DNA of 62,199 nt from Litoribacterium kuwaitense (GCF_011058155.1 NZ_JAALFC010000022.1:1-62199); one strand, 5' to 3'. Shown: positions 1-8,295, counted from the first letter of the stretch. Notes: generated from the sequence alone by a model not told the origin. Translations and numbers: made by a program.

Positions 1-8
1 TTTTTTTC

Positions 9-44
9 AAACACTACAGGAAAGGGTCTGTGGTGTTTTTTTAT
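9..44 (+). terminator. Intrinsic terminator of a gene left of the window
   Basis: A stem of AACACTACA with TGTGGTGTT (one T-G wobble) is followed by a run of T residues. It would end transcription of a + strand gene lying before the window. Confidence 0.7.
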
Positions 45-70
45 TTTCTGATAAAGGAGCGGAACGGTAG

Positions 71-973
71 ATGACGAAGGCACAGATTGGTGTCAAGCTT
101 GCTACGGGTGAAGATGCAGAAGCATTGCTAGCATTGGAGGTTAGAAATCGGGAGTTCTTCCAAGGGTTTGCTGGGAAAAGACAAGCGTCTTCTTATACGC
201 TTGCTGGGCAACAAAACAGAGTAGAAAAGGCAGTCGATGAAGCTGAAAAAGACGAAGGCTACTTGTTTCTCATTCGCTTGCAAGAGACGAAGGAAGTTAT
301 CGGTGAAGTTGCATTAACGGAGGTGCAGCGGGGGCCATTGCAAAGTTGTTGGATCGGTTATTTCCTCGACCAAGCGCACAATGGCAAAGGCTATATGACC
401 GAAGCAGTTCGACAGGTTGTGGAAGTCGCCTTTCAAACCTTGCAATTTCACCGGATTGAAGCTGGGGTGATGCCTCACAACCTCGCCTCAATGAAAGTTC
501 TCTTGAAAGCAGGTTTTCATAAGGAAGGGATTGCGCGGCAAAATGTTTGTATTAATGGAGAGTGGAAAGACCATCAGACGCTCGCCATCATTAATGAGCC
601 GAAGGAATTACGAGACGAGGCGAAGAAGCCGATGGTCGAATCTAACTTTAAATTGATTCCAGCGGATACACTGGTATTTTTACTGTCTGGGCAAGCCGGA
701 ACAGATGCAAACGGTGAGGTGCCGGAGGGTGTAGAAGCACAGCTAGTCAATGCTTTAATGAACAGTAAAGAAATACTGACGAGCGAGAATGCCTCAATGA
801 ACCACATCCTAAAGGTGAATATTTGGGCAACAGAGCGATTGGACAAAGCAGTTTTTCAAAGACATTGGCAAAGTTTTTATGAGGACAGCCCACCAGCCAT
901 GACATTAGGCTACGTATCTGAACTAGCGGATTCAGCAACAAAAGTTGAGATTGAAGTATGGGCTGCTCGGTAA
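71..973 (+). CDS. GNAT N-acetyltransferase (RimJ/RimL type) fused to a RidA-like domain
   Basis: Residues about 5-175 look like a RimJ/RimL-type GNAT acetyltransferase, which would move acetyl from acetyl-CoA to an amine. The acetyl-CoA loop (NGKGYMTEAV) and the late strand-helix segment (HNLASMKVLLKAGF) are visible. Residues about 190-300 look like a separate RidA/YjgF/UK114 domain (LSGQAGTD, LVNALMNSKEIL, ILKVNIWATE, EVWAAR), a family that includes enamine/imine deaminases. A single ORF covers both. The ATG follows AAAGGAGC. The gene stands alone, with an imperfect hairpin behind it. Fusion of these two domains is unusual. The substrate cannot be read from the sequence, and whether the RidA part keeps the catalytic arginine of active members was not established. 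Confidence 0.85.
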   Translation: MTKAQIGVKLATGEDAEALLALEVRNREFFQGFAGKRQASSYTLAGQQNRVEKAVDEAEKDEGYLFLIRLQETKEVIGEVALTEVQRGPLQSCWIGYFLDQAHNGKGYMTEAVRQVVEVAFQTLQFHRIEAGVMPHNLASMKVLLKAGFHKEGIARQNVCINGEWKDHQTLAIINEPKELRDEAKKPMVESNFKLIPADTLVFLLSGQAGTDANGEVPEGVEAQLVNALMNSKEILTSENASMNHILKVNIWATERLDKAVFQRHWQSFYEDSPPAMTLGYVSELADSATKVEIEVWAAR

Positions 974-996
974 GCAGAGTAACGAATACGGAAACT

Positions 997-1022
997 GAGG
1001 GCGGGAAACGATTTTCGCCCTC
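997..1022 (+). terminator. Possible weak terminator hairpin
   Basis: GAGGGCG pairs with CGCCCTC, extended inward by wobble pairs to a tight loop, 24 bp after the GNAT-RidA stop. No real T-run follows, so efficiency is doubtful. Confidence 0.4.
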
Positions 1023-1130
1023 GCTTCTACGAAGCTGTTATGCTAGCTGAGCGTAACCTCAGGTGAACATAAAGTTATTTAATGCTGCTCTGTTTTTTAA
1101 ATTATGCTCAGAATCTCTCACTGATCTTAG

Positions 1131-1210
1131 CCAGACTAGGTGGAAGGTGAGCGCAGGCACGGAAAAAATTATTTTATGAGAGGATAGGCAAGACTTGGAA
1201 GGGTGAACGC
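1131..1210. repeat. Degenerate copy of a dispersed intergenic repeat
   Basis: In a 530-bp gene-free stretch, this segment aligns loosely with the reverse complement of the repeats at 25452-25691 and with 14506-14615. Shared blocks in order are CAGACTAGG, a GAGCGCAGG-like block, an AT-rich centre and TTATGAGAGGA. Nothing else in 1023-1503 looked coding. Confidence 0.45.
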
Positions 1211-1292
1211 GAGCATTAATTGACCAAGGTGAAACAAGCCGTTTTCAGCGAACTTTCTTCCTTGGCAAATGATTGCAGGGTGTAAAAACTAT

Positions 1293-1321
1293 TTGACAAC
1301 AGAAGTGTGCTTGTTTATGAT
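1293..1321 (+). promoter_or_regulatory. Sigma-A type promoter for the small membrane-protein pair
   Basis: TTGACA (1293-1298), 17 bp spacer, TATGAT (1316-1321). It points at the gene at 1504 and would give a leader of roughly 175 nt. Confidence 0.6.
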
Positions 1322-1503
1322 TGGAGTGTAAAATACTTTTGACAGAAGCGTTCTTTGCATCGTGAAGAACTTTGCGGGCAATGAGCTTTTCGCTGTGATG
1401 TAGGTAATCCATATACGTTTTTCCTCTTCAAGAGAAAGAATATTGAGAATAAATAAAAGGTCGCTAGTAGAAATAACTGATAGGCCATAAAGGAGGGTCT
1501 AAG

Positions 1504-1821
1504 ATGGGCATCATACTATCATATCTCATTATTCCTATAATTTGGATGGTGATCGTTGGTTGGTTCACGGGTAATAAAGGTCTCCTTTTTAAATCTTATC
1601 AGCCAGATGATGATGAACGAAAGCAATTGATTAAACAAAAAGCGATTGTTCAAAGCTGGTCTACCTTGCTTTTGGTCCTTCTGTTAAATACCGTTTTAAA
1701 ATTATTAAATATAGGGACTACTATGGAAGGGCAGATCTATCCGGAACTTTTCTATGTCGTTATTTTACTTGGAAGTTATGTCGTATTTTACCTAGTCAAC
1801 TTTAGAAAAATGAGTGGTTAA
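1504..1821 (+). CDS. Small integral membrane protein, function unknown
   Basis: A 105-residue protein that I do not recognise. It has three likely membrane segments (about residues 3-22, 50-68 and 80-99). Between the first two lies a charged segment (QPDDDERKQLIKQKA) that is probably cytoplasmic. The ATG follows a strong AAAGGAGGG site. The next gene starts 15 bp after its stop and is also a small membrane protein, so the two probably form one operon read from the promoter at 1293. No catalytic motif is visible. Confidence 0.7.
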   Translation: MGIILSYLIIPIIWMVIVGWFTGNKGLLFKSYQPDDDERKQLIKQKAIVQSWSTLLLVLLLNTVLKLLNIGTTMEGQIYPELFYVVILLGSYVVFYLVNFRKMSG

Positions 1822-1836
1822 TTAAGGAGGCACAAT

Positions 1837-2034
1837 GTGAAAAAAATAACAAAAACACAGATTGTCACCATTATTTTTATTTTGGGTTATATCATCTGGG
1901 AAATTTATGTTAGAGAATGGGCGAGCACGGTATCTGGACCAATCATTCGCGTAGATTTAGTCATCATTTATCCGATTCTTTTACTGATGGTTTTCTTATC
2001 TATTGTTCAGCTTGTGAAGAGACTCAATCGTTAG
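1837..2034 (+). CDS. Very small membrane protein, function unknown
   Basis: A 65-residue protein with two hydrophobic segments (about 8-25 and 38-58) and a basic C-terminus (KRLNR). It starts at GTG 8 bp after AAGGAGG and is closely spaced behind the other membrane protein. A good terminator begins 12 bp after its stop, so this gene closes the operon. I do not recognise the family. It could assist its neighbour in the membrane, but nothing in the sequence shows that. Confidence 0.6.
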   Translation: MKKITKTQIVTIIFILGYIIWEIYVREWASTVSGPIIRVDLVIIYPILLLMVFLSIVQLVKRLNR

Positions 2035-2045
2035 TTTAAAAGAAC

Positions 2046-2088
2046 AACACGTTCAATTGTGTGCAGGTCCAATTGGGCGTGTTTTTTT
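2046..2088 (+). terminator. Intrinsic terminator
   Basis: A stem of about 14 bp (AACACGTTCAATTG with CAATTGGGCGTGTT, two T-G wobbles) precedes a run of seven T residues. Confidence 0.85.
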
Positions 2089-2251
2089 CGTATAAGCCCA
2101 TCTTTGGTCATGAAGTTGCTGAGATATAATAGTTTTTTGAACCAATTAACGAAAACTTAGAGGAATCGATAAAGATATGACGAAATACAGGAAACGTAAC
2201 GTTAGGTGTTCTTATAGAAGGGGAAATCAAAAACACCTAGGAGGTTCAAGA

Positions 2252-3112
2252 GTGAAGAAATCAAACTGGAGCCGCATCATGTCTGTTGTTTCCCTGTCTC
2301 TCGTATTATTGTTATGTTTTGCTGGTGTCAATCAAGTGTCTGCTAAGGGGGGCCCCCCACACGTGCCTAAAGGAAAAATATTAAATGTAAAGGTTATGTC
2401 CTATAATGTTCACCATGCTGTCGGTGAGGATGGTGTTTTAGACATGGATCGGATTGCAGATGTCATCCGACAATCGGGTGCGGAGATCATCGGTTTACAA
2501 GAAGTGGACAGACATTGGTCCGAACGAAGCGATTTTGTCGACCAAGCAAAGGCGCTGGCAGATGCTCTAGGCATGCATTATGTGTTTGGTGCAAATCTTG
2601 ATTTTGATCCTTTAGCGGAAGGAGACGAAAGACGGCAGTACGGAACGGCGATCTTGAGCACATATCCAATCCTTGATTCCGAAAATGTATTGCTCAACAG
2701 TAACGGTGAGCAGCGTGGGCTGTTACGGACTAAAATCAATATTCGCGGCGAGCACATCCAATTTTACAACACGCATCTCGGTTTAAGTACCGAAGAGCGT
2801 GAGCGTCAAACGGCTGAGATTATGCAAACCAGTCAAACTTTTTCCGGACCTTCGATCATTGTTGGTGATTTTAACGCCGAGCCAGATGATGTTGAATTGG
2901 ACAATATCACAGCAGAGTATGAAGACGCATTTGCGGACAACAATGAAGCGTATACGTATTCTGCCGCAAATCCAACCACTCGGATTGACTATATTTTTCA
3001 TTCGGATGAACTGAACTTGCAAGGTGCTGAAGTGATTGATACGTTAGCTTCGGATCACTTGCCCATTGTTGCGGAGTTCGAATGGAAACGAAAGCACCCG
3101 CATGCTAAGTAA
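2252..3112 (+). CDS. Secreted endonuclease/exonuclease/phosphatase (EEP) family hydrolase
   Basis: An EEP-fold metal-dependent phosphodiesterase/phosphatase of 286 residues. The GTG at 2252 is chosen because it sits 7 bp after AGGAGG and opens a classical signal peptide (KKSN, then a hydrophobic core, then VSA before KGG). The in-frame ATG at 2177 would put 25 charged residues before the signal. Family motifs appear in order: SYNVHH, IGLQEVD (metal-binding Glu), YGTAILS, NTHLG, VGDFNAEP, RIDYIFH and the terminal SDHLPIV. The mature protein should be outside the cell. The gene is monocistronic. Near-identical 19-bp direct repeats lie at 2173-2191 and 3133-3151. Substrate unknown; nucleic acid, nucleotide or a phospholipid-type diester are all possible. 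Confidence 0.8.
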   Translation: MKKSNWSRIMSVVSLSLVLLLCFAGVNQVSAKGGPPHVPKGKILNVKVMSYNVHHAVGEDGVLDMDRIADVIRQSGAEIIGLQEVDRHWSERSDFVDQAKALADALGMHYVFGANLDFDPLAEGDERRQYGTAILSTYPILDSENVLLNSNGEQRGLLRTKINIRGEHIQFYNTHLGLSTEERERQTAEIMQTSQTFSGPSIIVGDFNAEPDDVELDNITAEYEDAFADNNEAYTYSAANPTTRIDYIFHSDELNLQGAEVIDTLASDHLPIVAEFEWKRKHPHAK

Positions 3113-3148
3113 AGTAAGTAGGACAATAACATAGATATGAGGAAATAC

Positions 3149-3176
3149 AGGCTCCTTCTTTCTTTGAAGGGGCCTT
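3149..3176 (+). terminator. Terminator-like hairpin after the EEP hydrolase
   Basis: AGGCTCCTTC pairs with GAAGGGGCCT over 10 bp (one wobble). The T-run is short. Confidence 0.5.
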
Positions 3177-3295
3177 CATGTGTTGACGATGGAGGTCATT
3201 GGTTATAGTTTTAGATCAATTGTAGTCGAATGATTTGAACTTTAACGTAGCAGTGGTGTTGTTGGTGGCGTTAATCATAAAATGAGGAGCTTGTC

Positions 3296-3874
3296 ATGTC
3301 ATATAAAGAATGGATCAGCGCGATTGCTATTTTGATTACAATTGTCGGCTTTTTTCCTTATATTCGTTCAATTATACGAGGTGTGGGAAAACCGCATGTG
3401 TTTTCATGGGTCATCTGGGGAATCGCGACATTGGTCGTCTTTGCTGCCCAGCTAGAGGATGAAGGTGGGGCAGGCGCTTGGCCAATCGGAGTGTCGGGGG
3501 CGATCACTTTGTATGTCGCTATGCTGGCATATCTTAAAAGGGCTGAAATTACCGTTGTGCGCATGGATTGGATGTTTCTATGTCTTGCACTTGCGTCCAT
3601 TCCCCTCTGGTATGTGACATCGGACCCTTTGATTGCAGTGATCATCGTTTCAACGATGGAAGTTCTAGGCTTTGGCCCGACGCTTCGGAAATCGTATAGT
3701 GATCCATTCGGCGAAAATTTGACATTCTTCATTCTGTTCTTCGTCCGAAATGTCCTCGCGATCGTAGCGTTAGAAAACTTTTCGCTGACGACACTCTTGT
3801 TTCCCGTTGTCGCCTCCGGTGCTTGTCTCGTATTGTTGAGCGTCATTATCACGCGGCGGCGTATGGTTTCTTGA
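3296..3874 (+). CDS. Polytopic membrane protein, PQ-loop/SemiSWEET-like
   Basis: A 192-residue protein with about six or seven membrane segments. Two internal halves each carry a Pro-centred helix followed by a Lys/Arg and an aromatic-rich stretch: GFFPYIRSI then KPHVFSWVIWG in the first half, and GFGPTLRKS then FFILFFVRN in the second. This pattern resembles PQ-loop (MtN3/SWEET-related) proteins, so a small-solute transporter or facilitator is plausible. That is inference from pattern only. The ATG follows GAGGAG by 7 bp. No partner gene is adjacent; the CRISPR leader region follows. Confidence 0.6.
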   Translation: MSYKEWISAIAILITIVGFFPYIRSIIRGVGKPHVFSWVIWGIATLVVFAAQLEDEGGAGAWPIGVSGAITLYVAMLAYLKRAEITVVRMDWMFLCLALASIPLWYVTSDPLIAVIIVSTMEVLGFGPTLRKSYSDPFGENLTFFILFFVRNVLAIVALENFSLTTLLFPVVASGACLVLLSVIITRRRMVS

Positions 3875-4244
3875 TTCTCTAGAGGTGGGTCGAAGGAAAA
3901 TTGAGAGGTGGGAAAATAATCCATCTAGGGTATCGTTGCTATGATGTTGTCGGAAATGAGAAGTGGCTGAGGAAAATAGTCAAACATGCAGCGCCATATT
4001 TTTCCCAAAGTTATGATAAGATGGAAGCAACAGATGATCCGAACATAACGATTTGTTTCTTTCTGCAGTGAACCGATTTTTGACCTAGAGCGCTGAAAGC
4101 CATGGCGCTCTAAGGACACAAGCTAGATTAGAAAAATTATAAATACACGACTGAAGGTTCACTGCAAAATGAAAAAGATTGTTTCAACGCCCATCTCCGC
4201 TGAGCCTTACAGCGAGAAGGGATTTCGTCGGGGGGAAATGAAGG
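3875..4244 (+). promoter_or_regulatory. CRISPR leader region
   Basis: This gene-free stretch lies on the side of the array with perfect repeats, as a leader should. It holds a perfect 11-bp inverted repeat (TGCAGTGAACC at 4064-4074, GGTTCACTGCA at 4156-4166) and a short hairpin, TAGAGCGC/GCGCTCTA (4086-4112), between the arms. An AT-rich patch around 4130-4145 could hold a -10 element. No long ORF here looks real. Confidence 0.55.
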
Positions 4245-6294
4245 GTTTTATCTGAACGTAGTGGGTTATAAAGAGTGACACGGATTCATAATGATCAAGG
4301 GGCGCTTAAACGGTTTTATCTGAACGTAGTGGGTTATAAAGTGATACTGGTAACCCGGGTAGCTCTGCTAGAGCCAATGTTTTATCTGAACGTAGTGGGT
4401 TATAAAGTTGTACAAGTAAATGGCGATGAGGCGACTGTGAAAAGTTTTATCTGAACGTAGTGGGTTATAAAGAGTTATACAGTCATGAGGATTTGATATT
4501 CAACAACAAGGTTTTATCTGAACGTAGTGGGTTATAAAGCCGTCATAGGCGACTTATCGTTTTCGTTATTTACAAGTGTTTTATCTGAACGTAGTGGGTT
4601 ATAAAGCCGGCTTCGTTACGATAGGCGAAATGATATTACACGCGAGTTTTATCTGAACGTAGTGGGTTATAAAGTAGTAGGACTGAGGTTCTGTGCGATC
4701 TCGGAACACAGTTTTATCTGAACGTAGTGGGTTATAAAGCGGTCTACTATATCCTCAAGAAGTCCTTCTAGTTCGTTTTATCTGAACGTAGTGGGTTATA
4801 AAGCCTATTTTTAAGGCAGTGTTTAGTCACTGCCTTTGTGTTTTATCTGAACGTAGTGGGTTATAAAGGATAACGAGCCTCCTGCATCGTACTGGGGTCA
4901 TTATCGTTTTATCTGAACGTAGTGGGTTATAAAGTTGGATACATAGACGCTCAGATCATCGATGGAAATGGTTTTATCTGAACGTAGTGGGTTATAAAGG
5001 GTAATTTCTTCGAGGATTGTTCTTCCCTACAGGTTTTATCTGAACGTAGTGGGTTATAAAGAAAGCTCAGGATTTTCGTAAATGTTTCCAACGATCTCGG
5101 TTTTATCTGAACGTAGTGGGTTATAAAGCTTGGACATCATGCTCAATCCCGACGAAGATAATCTGTTTTATCTGAACGTAGTGGGTTATAAAGACAAGCG
5201 CTAGTGTCCGTCCTGCTGCTACGAGTCATGTTTTATCTGAACGTAGTGGGTTATAAAGAGTTGTTCGACATTCGTGTTTGCGCTAGATGCGGCTGTTTTA
5301 TCTGAACGTAGTGGGTTATAAAGGAGGTACAAAGCAAACACCTCGATATGACGCTAAAAGTTTTATCTGAACGTAGTGGGTTATAAAGTTAGTGTCAGTA
5401 GTTGTCACTAATGAATTAATATCTGTTTTATCTGAACGTAGTGGGTTATAAAGACTGATTTTCCAATATTACCAATCACTTCTGATTCAGTTTTATCTGA
5501 ACGTAGTGGGTTATAAAGAATCGATATGCCTCGACGTTTATCCCTAGCGAGTGGTTTTATCTGAACGTAGTGGGTTATAAAGTAGATTCAGGATCAGCTA
5601 GCTCTTACGAGTTAAGGGTTTTATCTGAACGTAGTGGGTTATAAAGTTTTCTGTAAGGTACGAGAAAGTGTACCTTTTTTGGTTTTATCTGAACGTAGTG
5701 GGTTATAAAGGTAGGCAGGTCGAAAAATGGGTTTTTCGACAGGACAGTTTTATCTGAACGTAGTGGGTTATAAAGCATAGTTGCCTGCGCCGGTGTCTTG
5801 GCGTTCGATGCGTTTTATCTGAACGTAGTGGGTTATAAAGTCGAAATACTGGGCAAACCAAGAAAAATCTTGTTTTTGTTTTATCTGAACGTAGTGGGTT
5901 ATAAAGTCATGGTCAAAAACTTTGACCGTAGCAAAGACGGCGGTTTTATCTGAACGTAGTGGGTTATAAAGTGTCACAAGCGGATTTTCGAAAATCGAAA
6001 ATCAAGGTTTTATCTGAACGTAGTGGGTTATAAAGTCAGACGGGACAACTACGCCGTCAGCGCCTGCCTCGGTTTTATCTGAACGTAGTGGGTTATAAAG
6101 CAATTTTCACATACTCTTCCCCGTCTTTGTTTACCCGTTTTATCTGAACGTAGTGGGTTATAAAGCAGATTCGATCAAACGCTCCTTCGCCTTCTGACGC
6201 GTTTTATCAGAACGTAGTGGGTTAAAAAGTATGTCGATATTTACGAACTTGTTGTATTCCTTGATGTTTTATCTGAACGTAGTGGATTATAAAG
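4245..6294 (+). CRISPR. CRISPR array, 32 repeats and 31 spacers, type I-B-like repeat
   Basis: The repeat is 29 bp, beginning GTTTTATCTG and ending GGGTTATAAAG. I counted starts at 4245, 4313, 4379, 4444, 4511 and so on to 6266. Spacers are 33-39 nt, mostly 36. Repeats are identical except the last two (6201: two changes; 6266: one change), so the old end is on the right, the leader is on the left, and the array reads on the + strand. The repeat resembles the 29-bp type I-B repeats of clostridia and Listeria in its GTTTTA start and TAAA-containing end. No cas gene lies in the window, so any Cas proteins must be encoded elsewhere. Several spacers contain strong inverted repeats. A TG-rich -strand ORF inside the array is an artefact of translating repeats. 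Confidence 0.98.
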
Positions 6295-6322
6295 ACATAA
6301 ATGGACACAACGGGGGAACATC

Positions 6323-6363
6323 AAAAAAAACAACGACGTCTTTCGTATAAGAAAGGCGTCGTT
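6323..6363 (-). terminator. Intrinsic terminator of the ABC exporter, facing the CRISPR array
   Basis: A 13-bp stem (6332-6344 with 6351-6363, loop GTATAA) is flanked by an A8 run at 6323-6330, which is a T8 run on the - strand. It would end the ABC exporter mRNA and could also stop the CRISPR transcript. Confidence 0.85.
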
Positions 6364-6461
6364 TGCATTTTCTAAACATGTCACATCATATGTAGATGGG
6401 GTCAGGCTTTATGGTCTCCCGTCCATGACCTTCATGAATTCCCTCAATGGCTTTATTCCCG

Positions 6462-8186
6462 TTAATAAATAGAAGCCTGCTGATGTGAATGCAGCTTCGT
6501 GAAGAGTCCGTCTTTGATGGAGAGCAGTTCTTCATGAGTGCCATCTTCGGCAATACCGCTTTCGTTAACAACGAGAATGCGATCGGCGTTGCGGATTGTT
6601 GCTAAACGGTGAGCGATGACGAGTGTCGTGCGATCTTTCGCTAGCTCGGTGAGTGCGTCTTGAATCAGTGCCTCGGTTTCTGTGTCGAGTGCGGAAGTGG
6701 CTTCATCTAAGATCAGAATGCGCGGGTTTTTCAGAAACATTCGGGCAATAGAAAGGCGTTGTTTTTGCCCGCCTGACAGCTTCAGCCCTCTTTCACCGAT
6801 TTGTGTATCGTAGCCTTCGGGTAATGAAGCGATCAGGTCGGTGAGGTGAGCGCGTTTGGCCGCGTATTCAATTTCTTCCTGCGTCGCGTCTAAATGGCCG
6901 TAGGCGATGTTTTCTCTTAATGTTCCCGTAAATAGGAAGACATCCTGTTGAACGATCCCGATATTGGCGCGTAACGATTCTTTCGTCATATCCCGGATGT
7001 CGATGCCATCAATCGTGATGGCGCCATGATTGACATCATAGAAACGCGGGATCAACGAGCAGATGGTCGTTTTTCCTGCACCGGAGGGTCCGACGAGCGC
7101 AACGGTTTGCCCAGATTGGATTGAAAAGCTTAAATTGTTAATGATGCTTCGGTCGTCTTCGTAGCCGAACGTCACTTCGTCAAAGGCGATATTCCCTTGT
7201 AAATCGTTGACATGAATGGCGTCCGGATGATTTTCAATATCAGGGTGTTGGTCCATCAGCTCTGTAAAGCGTTTGAAGCCGGCCATTCCCTTTGGATAGA
7301 GTTCAAGCAGGGCACTGATTTTATCGATTGGCTTAAACAGGATGTTGATATAAAGGATAAAAGCGACCAATTCCCCGTACGTGAGCTGTCCTGAAAAGCT
7401 TAACCAGGCGCCATACACTAAAATAAATAATGTCATCAACCGCGTCGTCATGTAAATACCTGATAAATTATAGCTCATCACCTTGTAGGCTTGGAGCTTG
7501 GAAGCACGGAAGATTAAATTGTTTTTGTTAAAGCGTTTCTTTTCGTACTCTTCATTCGTAAAGGACTGAACGACACGTACGCCTGAGATGCTGTCCTCGA
7601 CACGCGCATTAACGTCGGCAATATTGCCATACATTTTCGTCCATGCCTTGTTCATTTTGATATTTGAATAAGAAATGAGCCAGACGAGAAACGGGACGAC
7701 AATAATGGCAATGAGGGCAAGCTTTACATTGATTGTCATCATGATCCAAAATGCGCCGATGAAGGTCATGACAGCGATGAACAAATCTTCGGGACCGTGG
7801 TGGGCGAGCTCTCCGATATCCATCAAGTCATTGGTGACACGGCTCATAATATGTCCGGTTTTCGTGTTGTCAAAGAAACGAAATGATTGGCGTTGGACGT
7901 GGTAAAATAGATCCCTCCTGAGATCTGTTTCAATATTGATGCCAAGCTTATGGCCCCAGTAATTCACGACAAATTGCATGATGGAACTCATCAAATATAG
8001 TGTGAGCAGTCCAGCACTGACAGCGAGAATGGTCTGCCAATCGCCGTTAGGCAGAAGGCTGTCAATAAACCAGGAAACCGCTAAGGGAAAGCCGAGCTCT
8101 AATAGCCCAACGAAAACAGCACAAATAAAATCAATATAAAATAGCTTTCGATGGGGGCGATAATAGCTGAAGAAACGTTTGATCAT
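6462..8186 (-). CDS. Homodimer-type ABC exporter (membrane and ATPase domains fused)
   Basis: A 574-residue half-transporter. Residues about 1-310 are a six-helix type IV (ABC_membrane) domain. Residues about 335-574 are the ATPase, with Walker A GPSGAGKTT, Q-loop GIVQQDVFLF, signature LSGGQKQR, Walker B ILILDEATSALD with the catalytic Glu, and the switch His in VIAHRLAT. All catalytic parts are intact, so it can act as a homodimer. The ATG is preceded by AGGAGGTG. A Fur-like operator lies in the promoter, suggesting expression under iron limitation. Family members export lipids, drugs, peptides or siderophores; a metallophore role is inferred from the Fur-like site only. It is divergent from the MarR operon. 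Confidence 0.9.
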   Translation of the reverse strand: MIKRFFSYYRPHRKLFYIDFICAVFVGLLELGFPLAVSWFIDSLLPNGDWQTILAVSAGLLTLYLMSSIMQFVVNYWGHKLGINIETDLRRDLFYHVQRQSFRFFDNTKTGHIMSRVTNDLMDIGELAHHGPEDLFIAVMTFIGAFWIMMTINVKLALIAIIVVPFLVWLISYSNIKMNKAWTKMYGNIADVNARVEDSISGVRVVQSFTNEEYEKKRFNKNNLIFRASKLQAYKVMSYNLSGIYMTTRLMTLFILVYGAWLSFSGQLTYGELVAFILYINILFKPIDKISALLELYPKGMAGFKRFTELMDQHPDIENHPDAIHVNDLQGNIAFDEVTFGYEDDRSIINNLSFSIQSGQTVALVGPSGAGKTTICSLIPRFYDVNHGAITIDGIDIRDMTKESLRANIGIVQQDVFLFTGTLRENIAYGHLDATQEEIEYAAKRAHLTDLIASLPEGYDTQIGERGLKLSGGQKQRLSIARMFLKNPRILILDEATSALDTETEALIQDALTELAKDRTTLVIAHRLATIRNADRILVVNESGIAEDGTHEELLSIKDGLFTKLHSHQQASIY

Positions 8187-8210
8187 GTAAGCACCTCCTT
8201 TGGAAATGAT

Positions 8211-8225
8211 TGAGAACCATTTTCA
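8211..8225. promoter_or_regulatory. Fur-like operator upstream of the ABC exporter
   Basis: TGAGAACCATTTTCA matches the 7-1-7 Fur consensus TGATAATnATTATCA at 12 of 14 defined positions. It lies 25 bp upstream of the - strand start codon, next to a - strand TATAAT (8227-8232). Confidence 0.55.
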
Positions 8226-8274
8226 TTATATAGAAATGTGCTCGGTTTTGCATTATAATTAACGCTAAATTAAT

Positions 8275-8295
8275 TAAGTTACTAACTTATATAAT
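8275..8295 (+). promoter_or_regulatory. Palindromic operator and -10 box of the MarR operon
   Basis: A perfect inverted repeat TAAGTTA-C-TAACTTA (8275-8289) directly abuts TATAAT (8290-8295). This is the usual arrangement for MarR autorepression. Confidence 0.6.

Noticed and set aside
3358-3924. A long - strand ORF opposite the PQ-loop-like gene
   Set aside because: It is a shadow of the + strand gene: the + frame has helices, a ribosome site and two-fold motif symmetry, while the - frame has none of these.
4342-4378. Spacer 2 looks like a tRNA D-arm (GGTAGCTCTGCTAGAGC)
   Set aside because: The segment is a 37-nt spacer between repeats, with no acceptor or anticodon arm. At most it reflects a tRNA-like protospacer.
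5768-5977. A 69-codon - strand ORF inside the CRISPR array
   Set aside because: It is only the translated repeat unit and spacers (recurrent FITHYVQIK pattern), without a ribosome site.
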